DNA from: an uncultured Bacilli bacterium
Lineage (GTDB): Bacteria; Bacillota_I; Bacilli_A; RF39; UBA660
Reading direction: 5' to 3'
DNA length: 64,000 nucleotides
NCBI GenBank assembly: GCA_934120265.1
Contig: CAKOTU010000001.1
Location: forward strand, 70,219 to 134,218
Shown here: positions 7,561-16,405 of the stretch, piece after piece
How positions within the stretch are numbered: the stretch's first letter is position 1
Layout: every line of letters begins with the position of its first letter
Program-made: the position numbers and the translations under genes
Notes under the pieces: generated by a model
What the model saw: the letters and a program-made list of their open reading frames with translations, nothing else
What the model was told of the DNA's origin: nothing
Databases searched by the model: none

Positions 7561-8586
7561 ATGAAAACAGATGATTTTGATTTTGAATTACCAGAGGAGT
7601 TAATTGCTCAAACTCCTATTAAGGAACGTGATCATTCACGACTATTAGTACTTAATAGAAAAGATGGTTCTATTGAACATAAGATATTTACTGATGTTGT
7701 AGATTATTTGGAAGAGGGCGATTCTTTAGTTTTGAATGACACTAAAGTTATGCCAGCCCGTTTATTTGGTGTTAAAGAAGAAACTAATGCAGTTATTGAA
7801 GTATTGCTTTTAAAAGATTTAGGAGAAAATAAATGGGAATGTTTAACAAGACCAGCTAAAAGAATTAAAGAGGGAACTATAGTTAGCTTTGGAGATGGAA
7901 TTTTAAAAGCTGAATGTATAAAGTGTGATGATGAAGGTATTCGTGAATTCAAACTTATTTATGATGGTATTTTGTATGAGATACTTGATAAATTAGGGGA
8001 GATGCCACTTCCTCCATATATTCATGAAAAATTGGAAGATAAGAATAGATATCAAACTGTATATGCGAAAAATATAGGTTCTGCAGCTGCTCCAACAGCA
8101 GGGTTACACTTTACAAAAGAATTACTTGAAAAAATAAAAAATAAGGGTGTAAATATTGTTTATATAACTCTTCATGTTGGACTTGGAACTTTTAGGCCTG
8201 TAAATGTGGAAGATGTAACTAAGCATAAGATGCATAGTGAATATTATATGATGAGTAAATCTGCGGCTAATACTTTGAAAAAAACAAAAGAAAATGGTAA
8301 AAAAATAATCAGTGTTGGAACTACTTCAACACGAACTTTAGAAACTATTATGAGTTTATACGGTGAATTTAAAGAATGTAGTGGGTGGACAGATATCTTT
8401 ATATATCCAGGTTATAAGTTTAAAGCTGTGGATAATCTAATAACTAATTTTCATTTGCCTAAGTCAACACTTGTAATGTTAGTAAGTGCCCTTGCTAGTA
8501 AAGAATTAATCATGAAAGCTTATCATGAGGCTATAATTAATAAATATAGATTTTTCTCTTTTGGAGATTCAATGTTAATAAGGTAA
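7561..8586 (+). CDS. queA: S-adenosylmethionine:tRNA ribosyltransferase-isomerase QueA
   Basis: A 341-residue protein of normal length. It transfers and isomerises the ribosyl group of S-adenosylmethionine onto 7-aminomethyl-7-deazaguanine in tRNA, giving epoxyqueuosine. Family hallmarks include [14 protein letters not shown] at the N-terminus, [36 protein letters not shown] and [15 protein letters not shown]. The gene is followed after two bases by a putative peptidase gene and then by miaA, another tRNA modification gene, suggesting one operon. Confidence 0.97.
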   Translation: MKTDDFDFELPEELIAQTPIKERDHSRLLVLNRKDGSIEHKIFTDVVDYLEEGDSLVLNDTKVMPARLFGVKEETNAVIEVLLLKDLGENKWECLTRPAKRIKEGTIVSFGDGILKAECIKCDDEGIREFKLIYDGILYEILDKLGEMPLPPYIHEKLEDKNRYQTVYAKNIGSAAAPTAGLHFTKELLEKIKNKGVNIVYITLHVGLGTFRPVNVEDVTKHKMHSEYYMMSKSAANTLKKTKENGKKIISVGTTSTRTLETIMSLYGEFKECSGWTDIFIYPGYKFKAVDNLITNFHLPKSTLVMLVSALASKELIMKAYHEAIINKYRFFSFGDSMLIR

Positions 8587-8588
8587 AT

Positions 8589-9608
8589 ATGACAAGAAGA
8601 GAAATAACAGAAAAGAACAAGGCATTAATAGAAAAAATTTTGCTGTATTACGAGTCTGATAATAGTGAATTATTAAATTTGTTTGATACTTTTTCTTTAA
8701 TATCCAATGATTACCTTTATGAATTTTATCAAGAAATACCTGATGATGGATTTCAGTTTGATTATGAAAAGATGGACGTTAGAGATACTATTAAACTAGT
8801 TCGTGACTTTCTTGGCGGAATTGATAAAGAATATCTAGATATTTTTGATAAAGCTCTTAATAATGGTATTTTTGAATTATTTTTACCAGAAGATAATCTT
8901 AGTGAAAGACCAGATGCACCAATTACTTATCCAAAACCAGAAGCAGTTATTTATGTGCCGATTCAACATAATATAACTGATGGTTCAATTATTGTTCATG
9001 AATTTTTTCACTATTTAAATGATAGTGATGATGTAGGCGTAAATAGATATATATTTACTGAAATGATTTCTATATATTTTGAGCTTAGATATTGCCAGTA
9101 CTTAGTTACTAGAGGAATAAGTAAAAACGCTTTTAGTAAAGAAGTTTGTAATAGATTAAGTAATGTTTTAATTGCGAGTGATGTTTTGAGTTTTACAAGT
9201 TCAACGTTAGATATATATTATAATACTGGAAAAATAAATAGAGAAAATATTGATTTTCTAAATAAATTTCGTAAAATTTATAAAATTAATAAAAAGAATC
9301 TAATCGATTTTTACCATGATCCAAACTTTTCTGATGATATGTTAGAGTTTGAGAGTGATATTAGTTATGTAGTTGGGTCTTTACTTGCACTTAGTGCACT
9401 AAATGAAACTGAAGTCAGTGATATAAAAATGAAATATATAAATGAAAACATAAATCAAATGAGTTTGAAAGATGTTTTTGGAACTTTTCAAACTAGTTTA
9501 GATGAATATCAGAAATGGCTAAAAGTATGTAAAAAAAATTTAAAGAAAGCAATGAGTGATGTATATGGAAAAAGTTATAGTTATAGTAGGACCAACGGCA
9601 GTAGGTAA
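8589..9608 (+). CDS. Putative zinc metallopeptidase of unknown family
   Basis: A 339-residue protein not assigned to a named family. IIVHEFFHYLND (about residues 136-147) is an HExxH zinc site, and FTEMISIYFELRY about 20 residues later could supply the third ligand. No signal peptide or membrane helix is seen, so a cytoplasmic enzyme is expected. The 3' end overlaps the start of miaA by 44 bases. Start ATG has AAGGT only four bases away after the queA stop, so it depends on queA transcription and probably on coupling. Confidence 0.65.
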   Translation: MTRREITEKNKALIEKILLYYESDNSELLNLFDTFSLISNDYLYEFYQEIPDDGFQFDYEKMDVRDTIKLVRDFLGGIDKEYLDIFDKALNNGIFELFLPEDNLSERPDAPITYPKPEAVIYVPIQHNITDGSIIVHEFFHYLNDSDDVGVNRYIFTEMISIYFELRYCQYLVTRGISKNAFSKEVCNRLSNVLIASDVLSFTSSTLDIYYNTGKINRENIDFLNKFRKIYKINKKNLIDFYHDPNFSDDMLEFESDISYVVGSLLALSALNETEVSDIKMKYINENINQMSLKDVFGTFQTSLDEYQKWLKVCKKNLKKAMSDVYGKSYSYSRTNGSR

Positions 9609-10458
9609 AACAAAACTTAGCATTGAGCTTGCTAAAAAATTAAATGGTGAAATTATAAATGCTGATAGTACTCAAGTCTTTAGGGGACTTGATATAGCTA
9701 CTGCTAAAGTAACCAATGATGAAAAAGAAAATATTGTTCATCATTTGATTGATATAAAAAATATAACAGATGATTATACCGTTTATGATTATCAAAAAGA
9801 TGCAAGAAACTGTATCGATGATATATTAAAAAGAGGTAAAACTCCTATCTTAGTTGGAGGAACAGGATTATATATAAAAGCTTGTTTATATGATTATAAA
9901 TTTGATGAAGAAAACAAAAATACAAACGAGTATTTAGATTTTAGTAACGATGAATTATATGAAATGTTACTAAAGATAGATCCCAAAACCGAAATTCATA
10001 AAAATAATCGAAAAAGAGTAGTTAGAGCAATAAATTATTATAATGAAAATAAAAGACCATTAAGCTCTAAAGAAAAAACTGATAAAGAATTATACGACAC
10101 TATTTATATTGGATTAACAACAGATAGACAAATTTTATATGATCGTATAAATAAAAGAGTAGATATAATGATTGAAAATGGTTTATTAGAAGAGGCAAAA
10201 AAAATATATGAATCTAATATTCGTACTAAAGCTATTTTAACTCCGATTGGATATAAAGAATTGTTTCCTTATTTTTCACATGAAAAAAGTTTAGAAGAAT
10301 GTATAGAATTAATTAAAAAAAATAGCAGAAGATACGCAAAAAGACAATATACTTGGTTTAATAATCAAATGAATATAAAATGGTTTAATACAGATTTTAA
10401 TAATTTTGGTAATACTGTTATGGAAGTTGAAGAGTACATAAAAAATGTTAAGCACTAG
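9565..10458 (+). CDS. miaA: tRNA dimethylallyltransferase MiaA
   Basis: A 297-residue enzyme that adds the dimethylallyl group to A37 of tRNAs reading U-first codons. Visible motifs are the P-loop GPTAVGKT at the N-terminus, NADSTQVFRGLDIATAK, the VGGTGLYIKA stretch and the KRQYTWF motif at the C-terminus. ATG 9565 is chosen because GTGAT lies just upstream; GTG 9556 and ATG 9559 fall inside that site. The start is inside the upstream peptidase gene. Confidence 0.96.
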   Translation: MEKVIVIVGPTAVGKTKLSIELAKKLNGEIINADSTQVFRGLDIATAKVTNDEKENIVHHLIDIKNITDDYTVYDYQKDARNCIDDILKRGKTPILVGGTGLYIKACLYDYKFDEENKNTNEYLDFSNDELYEMLLKIDPKTEIHKNNRKRVVRAINYYNENKRPLSSKEKTDKELYDTIYIGLTTDRQILYDRINKRVDIMIENGLLEEAKKIYESNIRTKAILTPIGYKELFPYFSHEKSLEECIELIKKNSRRYAKRQYTWFNNQMNIKWFNTDFNNFGNTVMEVEEYIKNVKH

Positions 10459-10474
10459 TCTTAACATTTTTTTT
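10443..10474. terminator. Bidirectional terminator between miaA and rnjA
   Basis: AAATGTTAAG-cactagt-CTTAACATTT with flanking A and T runs; both converging genes end in it. Confidence 0.85.
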
Positions 10475-12136
10475 AATATCCATTATAACGGGTAAGATAA
10501 TTGGTTTTCTTCCAGTTTTTTCTAATATAGTGGCTGAAAGAGTAGTGATTATTTCAGATTTTATTTCATTATAATTTACATGATTATTAATTTTAGAATT
10601 AATAGCACGTTTACTAACTTCTTCTAACTCTTTTAATAATTCAATATTATCATTTACTAAAACAAAACCACGTGTTGTTATATTAGGATTTCCTAATAAT
10701 TTATTTTGTTCTGTATCAATATTAGCAATAACAACAACAATACCATCACCAGACATAATCTTTCTATCTTTCATAACCGCATTACTTACTTCACCAATAC
10801 GATTACCATCTACATAAATATCTCCAGCTTGCACAGTACCCATTTTAGTAATTTTACCTTTTTTAATAGATAATACTTCACCATTCTTCATAACGAAAGT
10901 ATTTTCTCTTGGGATTCCACAATCAACAGCTATATCAGTATGTTTTTTTAACATTCTATATTCACCGTGAAAAGGCATAAAATATTTAGGTTTTATTAAA
11001 TGCAACATAAGTTTTAATTCTTCTTCGTTACCATGCCCAGAAGTATGTATATCACTAAGTGAAGTATTGGTGTAAACTTTTACTCCTTGTAAATATAATT
11101 TGTTTATTGTTCTAGATATACTTAAAGCGTTTCCTGGAATAGCAGAAGAAGAGAATACTACTAAATCGTTTGGTTGTATTTTTATTTGTTTATGACTACC
11201 GTTAGCAATTCTACTCAAAGCGGCTAGTGGTTCACCTTGACTACCTGTGCAAAGTAAACATACTTTATTAGGAGGAAGATGATTTGCTTCATCTGGTGTT
11301 ACAAACATCTCTTTACCCTTGATATATCCACCTTCGATAGAAATCTCAATATTATTATCCATGCTTCTTCCAAATACAGCAATCTTACGATCGTGTCTTT
11401 TACATGTTTCAACAATATGTTTTAAACGATATATATTAGATGCAAATGTTGCAATAATAATTCTTCCTTGATGTCTATCAAAAATTTCTGATAGAGCTTC
11501 ATCAACTTTTGATTCACTTGCACTCATACCAGGGCTTAAAGCATTAGTACTATCACTTAAAAGTAAAGTGACTCCTTTTTCTCCAATACGTGCCATTTTA
11601 TGTAAATTAGCCATTGGACCAATTGGTGTAAAATCAAATTTAAAATCTCCGGTTGTAACAATAGTTCCATTAGGAGTATGGATACATATTCCATGAGAAT
11701 CAGGAATAGAGTGAGTAGTTCTAAAGAATTCTACTTCCATAGTCTTAAACTTAACTCTAGTATCTTCTGTATATACTTTTAAATTATCGTATCTAATATT
11801 TCGATCTTCTAATTTTCTTCTGATTAAACCAGCAGCTTGATTTGGTGCATATATCACCGGAATATTTACTGCTTGTAATAAAAATGGTATACCACCAATA
11901 TGATCTTCATGCCCGTGAGTTATAAATAAACCCTTAATCTTATGTTCATTTTTCTTTAAAAAAGTAAAATCAGGAATAACATAATCAACGCCTAGTACTT
12001 CTCCTTGTGGAAAAATTATACCAGCATCAGTTATAATAATTTCATTACCCGTCATAACACAATACATGTTTTTCCCAACTTCGCCAAGTCCACCTAAAGC
12101 AAATACTTTAGTGTCTGACTCATCAAAAAATTTCAT
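10448..12136 (-). CDS. rnjA: Ribonuclease J
   Basis: A 562-residue metallo-beta-lactamase/beta-CASP ribonuclease with 5'-exonuclease and endonuclease activity in mRNA turnover and rRNA maturation. The zinc site THGHEDHIGGIPFL is near residues 73-86, followed by TTHSIPDSHGICI and GDFKFDFTP, then the beta-CASP part (STNALSPGMSASE) and the C-terminal domain. Minus-strand start is preceded by GAAAGGAGAA. RNase Y is encoded 4 kb away, so both main Bacilli mRNA nucleases are present. Confidence 0.96.
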   Translation of the reverse strand: MKFFDESDTKVFALGGLGEVGKNMYCVMTGNEIIITDAGIIFPQGEVLGVDYVIPDFTFLKKNEHKIKGLFITHGHEDHIGGIPFLLQAVNIPVIYAPNQAAGLIRRKLEDRNIRYDNLKVYTEDTRVKFKTMEVEFFRTTHSIPDSHGICIHTPNGTIVTTGDFKFDFTPIGPMANLHKMARIGEKGVTLLLSDSTNALSPGMSASESKVDEALSEIFDRHQGRIIIATFASNIYRLKHIVETCKRHDRKIAVFGRSMDNNIEISIEGGYIKGKEMFVTPDEANHLPPNKVCLLCTGSQGEPLAALSRIANGSHKQIKIQPNDLVVFSSSAIPGNALSISRTINKLYLQGVKVYTNTSLSDIHTSGHGNEEELKLMLHLIKPKYFMPFHGEYRMLKKHTDIAVDCGIPRENTFVMKNGEVLSIKKGKITKMGTVQAGDIYVDGNRIGEVSNAVMKDRKIMSGDGIVVVIANIDTEQNKLLGNPNITTRGFVLVNDNIELLKELEEVSKRAINSKINNHVNYNEIKSEIITTLSATILEKTGRKPIILPVIMDIKKNVKTSA

Positions 12137-12181
12137 AAATTCTCCTTTCTTTTTTTTATTAACAAAAAATTTGACTTAATA

Positions 12182-12210
12182 ATTATACCTTTTTTTTTGA
12201 AATTTGTCTA
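12182..12210 (-). promoter_or_regulatory. Promoter for rnjA
   Basis: On the minus strand TAGACA (12210-12205), 17 bp and TATAAT (12187-12182). Confidence 0.6.
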
Positions 12211-12214
12211 CTAT

Positions 12215-12243
12215 TTGACAAAAATAATATTTTGGTATATAAT
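12215..12243 (+). promoter_or_regulatory. Consensus promoter for the gene at 12271
   Basis: TTGACA, a 17-bp spacer and TATAAT (12238-12243). It lies back to back with the rnjA promoter. Confidence 0.8.
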
Positions 12244-12270
12244 ACGCAGTACCTAAGGGGGAATGTGTAT

Positions 12271-12906
12271 ATGAAATATAGTATTGAAGGAATTGAAAAG
12301 TCAAGAGTTATTAAGTCTACTCAAATTATAAACAAAAAGGCTTACGGTCGTGCTATTATCGTTAATTATTTAGATGGTTCACAAGATGTTTTTGATTTAA
12401 ATGAAGAAAATCTAAAGAAAATTGAGGAAATTGCTGAAGAACAAGGTAAAAGATTTGTTTCAAAAAAAGGGAAAGCTTTAAAGCCTTGGAAAATTATTTT
12501 AAATATTTGTTTAATGCTTTTAGGCATAATGCTAGTATGTTTAGCATCATCACTTATTGTTGAAGGAGCTACACTAGTTAGTGCTATAGCAGGATTAACA
12601 TCGGTATCATTAGGATTAATGGCAGGTATTTCTGCTATTAGTGCTAAAAGTAAGGAAAAATATATAAAGAAGTATCAATTATATTTTGAACAAGTTAAAG
12701 ATAAATTAAACGATTATCAACAAATATTAGAAAAAGAAAAGCAATTACTTAACCAAAAGAATAATGAACCAGTTAAATTAAATAGTATTTTAGACTTAGA
12801 TAGTATATCATTATCACAAGTAGAAAGTATTAACGAAAAAGTAGATCGTTACTATAAGGTTGATAAGCAAAAAGTAAAAAAATTAGAAAACCCTAGTTTC
12901 CACTAG
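12271..12906 (+). CDS. Unknown two-helix membrane protein
   Basis: A 211-residue protein of no recognised family. Two hydrophobic segments at about residues 80-130 (ILNICLMLLGIMLVCLASS and GLTSVSLGLMAGISAISA) are flanked by a basic, polar N-terminal domain and a C-terminal helical tail rich in Lys, Gln and Glu that looks coiled coil. ATG 12271 is used because AGGGGGAA lies eight bases upstream; the upstream in-frame GTG overlaps the -10 box. Confidence 0.7.
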   Translation: MKYSIEGIEKSRVIKSTQIINKKAYGRAIIVNYLDGSQDVFDLNEENLKKIEEIAEEQGKRFVSKKGKALKPWKIILNICLMLLGIMLVCLASSLIVEGATLVSAIAGLTSVSLGLMAGISAISAKSKEKYIKKYQLYFEQVKDKLNDYQQILEKEKQLLNQKNNEPVKLNSILDLDSISLSQVESINEKVDRYYKVDKQKVKKLENPSFH

Positions 12907-12918
12907 AGTTTTTCTTTT
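12887..12918 (+). terminator. Terminator after the two-helix membrane protein
   Basis: AAAACCCTAGT-ttcc-ACTAGAGTTTTT with one mismatch, then T-rich sequence. Confidence 0.65.
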
Positions 12919-12961
12919 TTTTAGTGTAAAATGTAATTAGAAACTACAAAGGATGTGGCAT

Positions 12962-13957
12962 ATGGGATTATTTGATAAATTTAAAAATATTTTTACTGGA
13001 AATAAAGAAGAAAAAAAAGATTTAGATTTATATACAAGTGGATTAGAAAAAACAAGAAAAGAATTTGTTTCTAAGCTAACAATTTTAAATCACAAATATA
13101 CAAAAGTAGATGATAGTTACTTTGATGAATTAGAAGAAATATTAATTATGGCTGATATTGGTGTTAATACAGTTATGAATCTAATTGATAAATTAAGAAC
13201 TAGAGTAAAAAAGGAACATATCGAAGATACAAAAGATTTGATGGAAGTAATTGTAGATGAGATGTTTATAATTTATGTTAATAATAATATTATTGTCAAT
13301 AAGATAAATAAAGCCAGTGAAGGTCCAACAGTTGTACTTTTTGTTGGTGTTAATGGTGTAGGTAAAACTACAACTATTGGTAAGATTGCTAATAAATTAA
13401 AGAATGATGGCAATAAAGTTCTCTTAGTTGCTGGTGATACTTTTAGAGCTGGTGCAGTTGAGCAACTAGAAGAATGGGGAACTAGAGTAGGATGTAAAGT
13501 AGTGTCTAAGATGGATGCTGATCCTGCTAGTGTTGTTTATGATGGACTTACAGAGGCTGTAAAAGAAAACTATGATTATGTTTTAATCGATACTGCTGGT
13601 AGACTTCAAAATAAAGTTAACTTAATGAATGAGCTAGAAAAGATAAATAAAGTAATTGGTAAGATTATACCTGGTGCACCTCATGAGACATTACTTGTAA
13701 TAGATGCAACTACTGGACAAAATGGTATAAGTCAAGCTAAGAGTTTTAAAGAAGTAACTAATATTACAGGAATTGTTTTAACAAAATTAGATGGTACTGC
13801 AAAAGGTGGAATAGTTTTGGCAATTAAGGATGAAGTTGATATTCCAGTTAAATTTGTAGGGTTAGGTGAACAAAAAGGTGATATTAGAGTATTTGATATA
13901 GAAAAATATATTTATGGATTATTTAAAGATATGGAGGAAGAATATGGAAAAGAATAA
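12962..13957 (+). CDS. ftsY: Signal recognition particle receptor FtsY
   Basis: A 331-residue SRP GTPase that receives ribosome-SRP complexes at the membrane. It begins MGLFDKFKNIFTG, an amphipathic membrane-binding start, then the N domain and the G domain with GVNGVGKTTTIGKIA, DTAGRLQNK, TKLDGTAKGG and a GLGEQ closing motif. ATG 12962 is preferred to the in-frame ATG at 12953 since GGATGTG is the likely ribosome binding site. First gene of an apparent operon with a small membrane protein, ylxM and a HerA-like ATPase. Confidence 0.95.
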   Translation: MGLFDKFKNIFTGNKEEKKDLDLYTSGLEKTRKEFVSKLTILNHKYTKVDDSYFDELEEILIMADIGVNTVMNLIDKLRTRVKKEHIEDTKDLMEVIVDEMFIIYVNNNIIVNKINKASEGPTVVLFVGVNGVGKTTTIGKIANKLKNDGNKVLLVAGDTFRAGAVEQLEEWGTRVGCKVVSKMDADPASVVYDGLTEAVKENYDYVLIDTAGRLQNKVNLMNELEKINKVIGKIIPGAPHETLLVIDATTGQNGISQAKSFKEVTNITGIVLTKLDGTAKGGIVLAIKDEVDIPVKFVGLGEQKGDIRVFDIEKYIYGLFKDMEEEYGKE

Positions 13958-14246
13958 TAAGAAAAAAGAAGTAAATAAAAATGATTTAGCAATGAAAGAT
14001 TTTATGGTTAACCAAGTAGGGTTACTTGTAGAATGTACTTTTGTTTTATTTGCAATAGCTGCTGGAATAGCTACTATTTTTGAAGGTGAAATGTTAGTTA
14101 TATTTGAACTTTTAATGGGATTTACATTATTAACGATGGCTTATAATAACTTAAAAGTTTATAAGAAAAAAATGTTTACAATTCCTTATTTTTTAGGAGC
14201 TGCTATAGCTTTCTTTGCTGCGCTTGAAATAATTTTAGGATTCTGA
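13944..14246 (+). CDS. Small membrane protein of unknown function
   Basis: One hundred residues with three hydrophobic segments (VECTFVLFAIAAGIATIF, MLVIFELLMGFTLLTMAY, PYFLGAAIAFFAALEIILGF) after a Lys/Asn-rich cytoplasmic start. The ATG lies inside the end of ftsY and has GGAGGAAG upstream, itself within ftsY. No family recognised. Its place between ftsY and ylxM suggests co-expression with the targeting machinery but says nothing certain about function. Confidence 0.75.
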   Translation: MEKNNKKKEVNKNDLAMKDFMVNQVGLLVECTFVLFAIAAGIATIFEGEMLVIFELLMGFTLLTMAYNNLKVYKKKMFTIPYFLGAAIAFFAALEIILGF

Positions 14247-14247
14247 T

Positions 14248-14541
14248 ATGGAAGAGAATATTTATTTAACAAAATTATTTGATTATTATGGCTGTTTATT
14301 AACTGATAAACAGCAACAATATTTTACTGATTATTATATGGAAAATTTAAGTATAACAGAAATTAGTAAGAATAATAGCGTTAGTAGAAATGCGGCTTAC
14401 AAACAAATAAAGGATGCAGAAAGTAACTTGCTTAATTATGAAAGCAAGTTGCACTTAGCTGAAAAAGAAATTAAAATAAAAGAATTACTAAATGGTATAA
14501 GTGAAAAAGAAATAAAAGAAGAAATATTAGATTTAATATAA
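14248..14541 (+). CDS. ylxM: YlxM family helix-turn-helix protein
   Basis: A 97-residue protein with the YlxM/p13 pattern: YGCLLTDKQQQYFTDYYMENLSI, then ITEISKNNSVSRNAAYKQIKDAE, a sigma-factor-like helix-turn-helix. YlxM is usually encoded next to ffh and stimulates SRP function; here it follows ftsY, with ffh not in the window. It begins one base after the preceding stop. Confidence 0.88.
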   Translation: MEENIYLTKLFDYYGCLLTDKQQQYFTDYYMENLSITEISKNNSVSRNAAYKQIKDAESNLLNYESKLHLAEKEIKIKELLNGISEKEIKEEILDLI

Positions 14542-14553
14542 AAGGGTGATATT

Positions 14554-16317
14554 ATGTTGGGTAAAGTAGTGTATGTTAGCGACAACGAAGTGCATGTAAG
14601 AGTACCAGAAGGATCTAATCTGGTAACAAACATTATTAATATACATGTTATTTTAGAAGATGAACAAAAGAGAGTAGTAGGAGAAGTTGTTGATATAACT
14701 GGTAATTTAATTAAAATTGGATTACTGGGTGAATATGTTGGTGATATTTTTTATACAGGTGTTATTAGAAAACCAACTTTAAATGCTAAAATTAGAATTA
14801 TCAATAATAGTGAATTATCAGAAATCACAGGAAAAAATGATATTGATAGTTTTTCACTAGGCGTTAGTCCCCTATATAACAATTACCCTGTTTATGGTAA
14901 TATTAATAAATTATTTAGTAATCACCTTGCTATTTTTGGTAATAGTGGTAGTGGTAAATCGTGCGGTGTTGCTAGAATACTTCAAAATTTATTTTTAAAT
15001 AAAAATATATTACCGTATAAAGCTAATTTTTTAATATTTGATGCATATGGAGAATACCATACAGCATTTAAAGATATTGACAAGATAAATCCTAATTATC
15101 ATTTTAAATACTATACAACAAATAAACGTGATAACAGTGGAGAAAAGCTTCGTATTCCAATTTATTTGTTTGATATTAATGATATGGCATTACTTTTGTC
15201 GGCAACGGAGCATTCTCAACTTCCAATTATTGAAAAGATGTTAAAAATAGTTAATATTTTTGCTTCTAATAATGAAGTTTCTCTTGCATATAAAAATCAT
15301 CTAATTGCAAAAGCTATTATAAATATTTTATATACTAATCAGACTTCTGCGTCTAAGAGAAATGATGCGTTTGCAATAATTGCTACTTGTTCAACACCAC
15401 AGTTTAATTTAAATGCCCCAGTTCAGGGATTAGGCTATACTCGTAAATTTAGAGATTGTTTTATGATTGACAGCAACGGTAATTTTTCTGAAAGTAACCT
15501 ACTTATGGAATATTTATCAAGCTTTGTAAGAGATGAATATGATAATTTAGATATCAGGGGAAAAAGTTTTTATACATTTAAAGATCTAGAAAAAGCTTTG
15601 GAGTTTACTTTGATTTCTGAAGGTATGTTACATAATGAAAAAGTATATAGTGATGCAATAACATTAAAAGTAAGACTTCATTCTTTAGTTATTGGAGAAT
15701 ATAGTCAATATTTTGAATATAATAGATTTATTTCTGCACAAGAATTTATATCAAATATCATGTCTTATAATGGAAATGGAAAGGCCCAGATAGTTAATTT
15801 TAATTTTGAGGATGTAGATGATTGGTTTGCCAAAGTTATAACTAAATTTATGGTTAAATTATTGTTTGAGTTTTCTAAAAACTTAAATAATCGTGCTTCT
15901 GTTCCATTTAATATTTTCTTAGAAGAGGCTCATCGTTATGTTCAAAAAGACAATGACCAATATTTACTTGGCTATAATATCTTTGAAAGAGTAGCTAAAG
16001 AAGGAAGAAAATATGGAATTATATTGAATTTAATTTCACAGAGACCTGTTGAACTTTCTGAGACAGTAATATCTCAAGTTTCCAATTTTTTAATTTTTAA
16101 ATTAACACATCCGGTTGATATTGATTACATGAAAAAGATGTTACCAAATATTAATGCTAATATAATTGAAAAACAAAAGAGCTTACAAGCGGGTACTTGT
16201 GTAGCGTTTGGTAATGCTTTTAAAGTGCCTATTATAGTTCACTTTGAAATGCCTAATCCAGCACCTCAAAGTGGTAATTGTAACGTTGTTTCAAACTGGC
16301 AAATAAAAAGTGAGTAA
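14554..16317 (+). CDS. HerA-like (DUF87) ATPase
   Basis: A 587-residue P-loop ATPase of the HerA/FtsK-like group. An N-terminal beta-barrel (residues 1-90, HVRVPEGSNLV, VGEVVDITGNLIKIGL) resembles the HAS-barrel. Walker A is GNSGSGKSCGVARIL near residue 128, with Walker B LIFDAYGEYH or NIFLEEAHRYV, an arginine finger in AKEGRKYGI and SQRPVELSETVISQ near the C-terminus. Archaeal HerA acts with NurA in DNA end resection; some bacterial relatives act in anti-phage systems. No NurA, Sir2 or other effector is adjacent, so this is a stand-alone form in an operon with ylxM. Function unknown. Confidence 0.83.
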   Translation: MLGKVVYVSDNEVHVRVPEGSNLVTNIINIHVILEDEQKRVVGEVVDITGNLIKIGLLGEYVGDIFYTGVIRKPTLNAKIRIINNSELSEITGKNDIDSFSLGVSPLYNNYPVYGNINKLFSNHLAIFGNSGSGKSCGVARILQNLFLNKNILPYKANFLIFDAYGEYHTAFKDIDKINPNYHFKYYTTNKRDNSGEKLRIPIYLFDINDMALLLSATEHSQLPIIEKMLKIVNIFASNNEVSLAYKNHLIAKAIINILYTNQTSASKRNDAFAIIATCSTPQFNLNAPVQGLGYTRKFRDCFMIDSNGNFSESNLLMEYLSSFVRDEYDNLDIRGKSFYTFKDLEKALEFTLISEGMLHNEKVYSDAITLKVRLHSLVIGEYSQYFEYNRFISAQEFISNIMSYNGNGKAQIVNFNFEDVDDWFAKVITKFMVKLLFEFSKNLNNRASVPFNIFLEEAHRYVQKDNDQYLLGYNIFERVAKEGRKYGIILNLISQRPVELSETVISQVSNFLIFKLTHPVDIDYMKKMLPNINANIIEKQKSLQAGTCVAFGNAFKVPIIVHFEMPNPAPQSGNCNVVSNWQIKSE

Positions 16318-16328
16318 TCACTTTTTTT
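16306..16328 (+). terminator. Terminator of the ftsY-ylxM-herA-like operon
   Basis: AAAAGTGA-gtaa-TCACTTTT followed by TTT; overlaps the stop codon. Confidence 0.8.
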
Positions 16329-16329
16329 C

Positions 16330-16358
16330 TTGACATATTTTCAAATAAACATTACAAT
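16330..16358 (+). promoter_or_regulatory. Promoter for rny
   Basis: TTGACA, a 17-bp spacer and TACAAT (16353-16358). Confidence 0.75.
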
Positions 16359-16405
16359 GGTAATAGGGTGAATAATATTCACTGAGTAGGAAATGGAGGA
16401 ATAAA

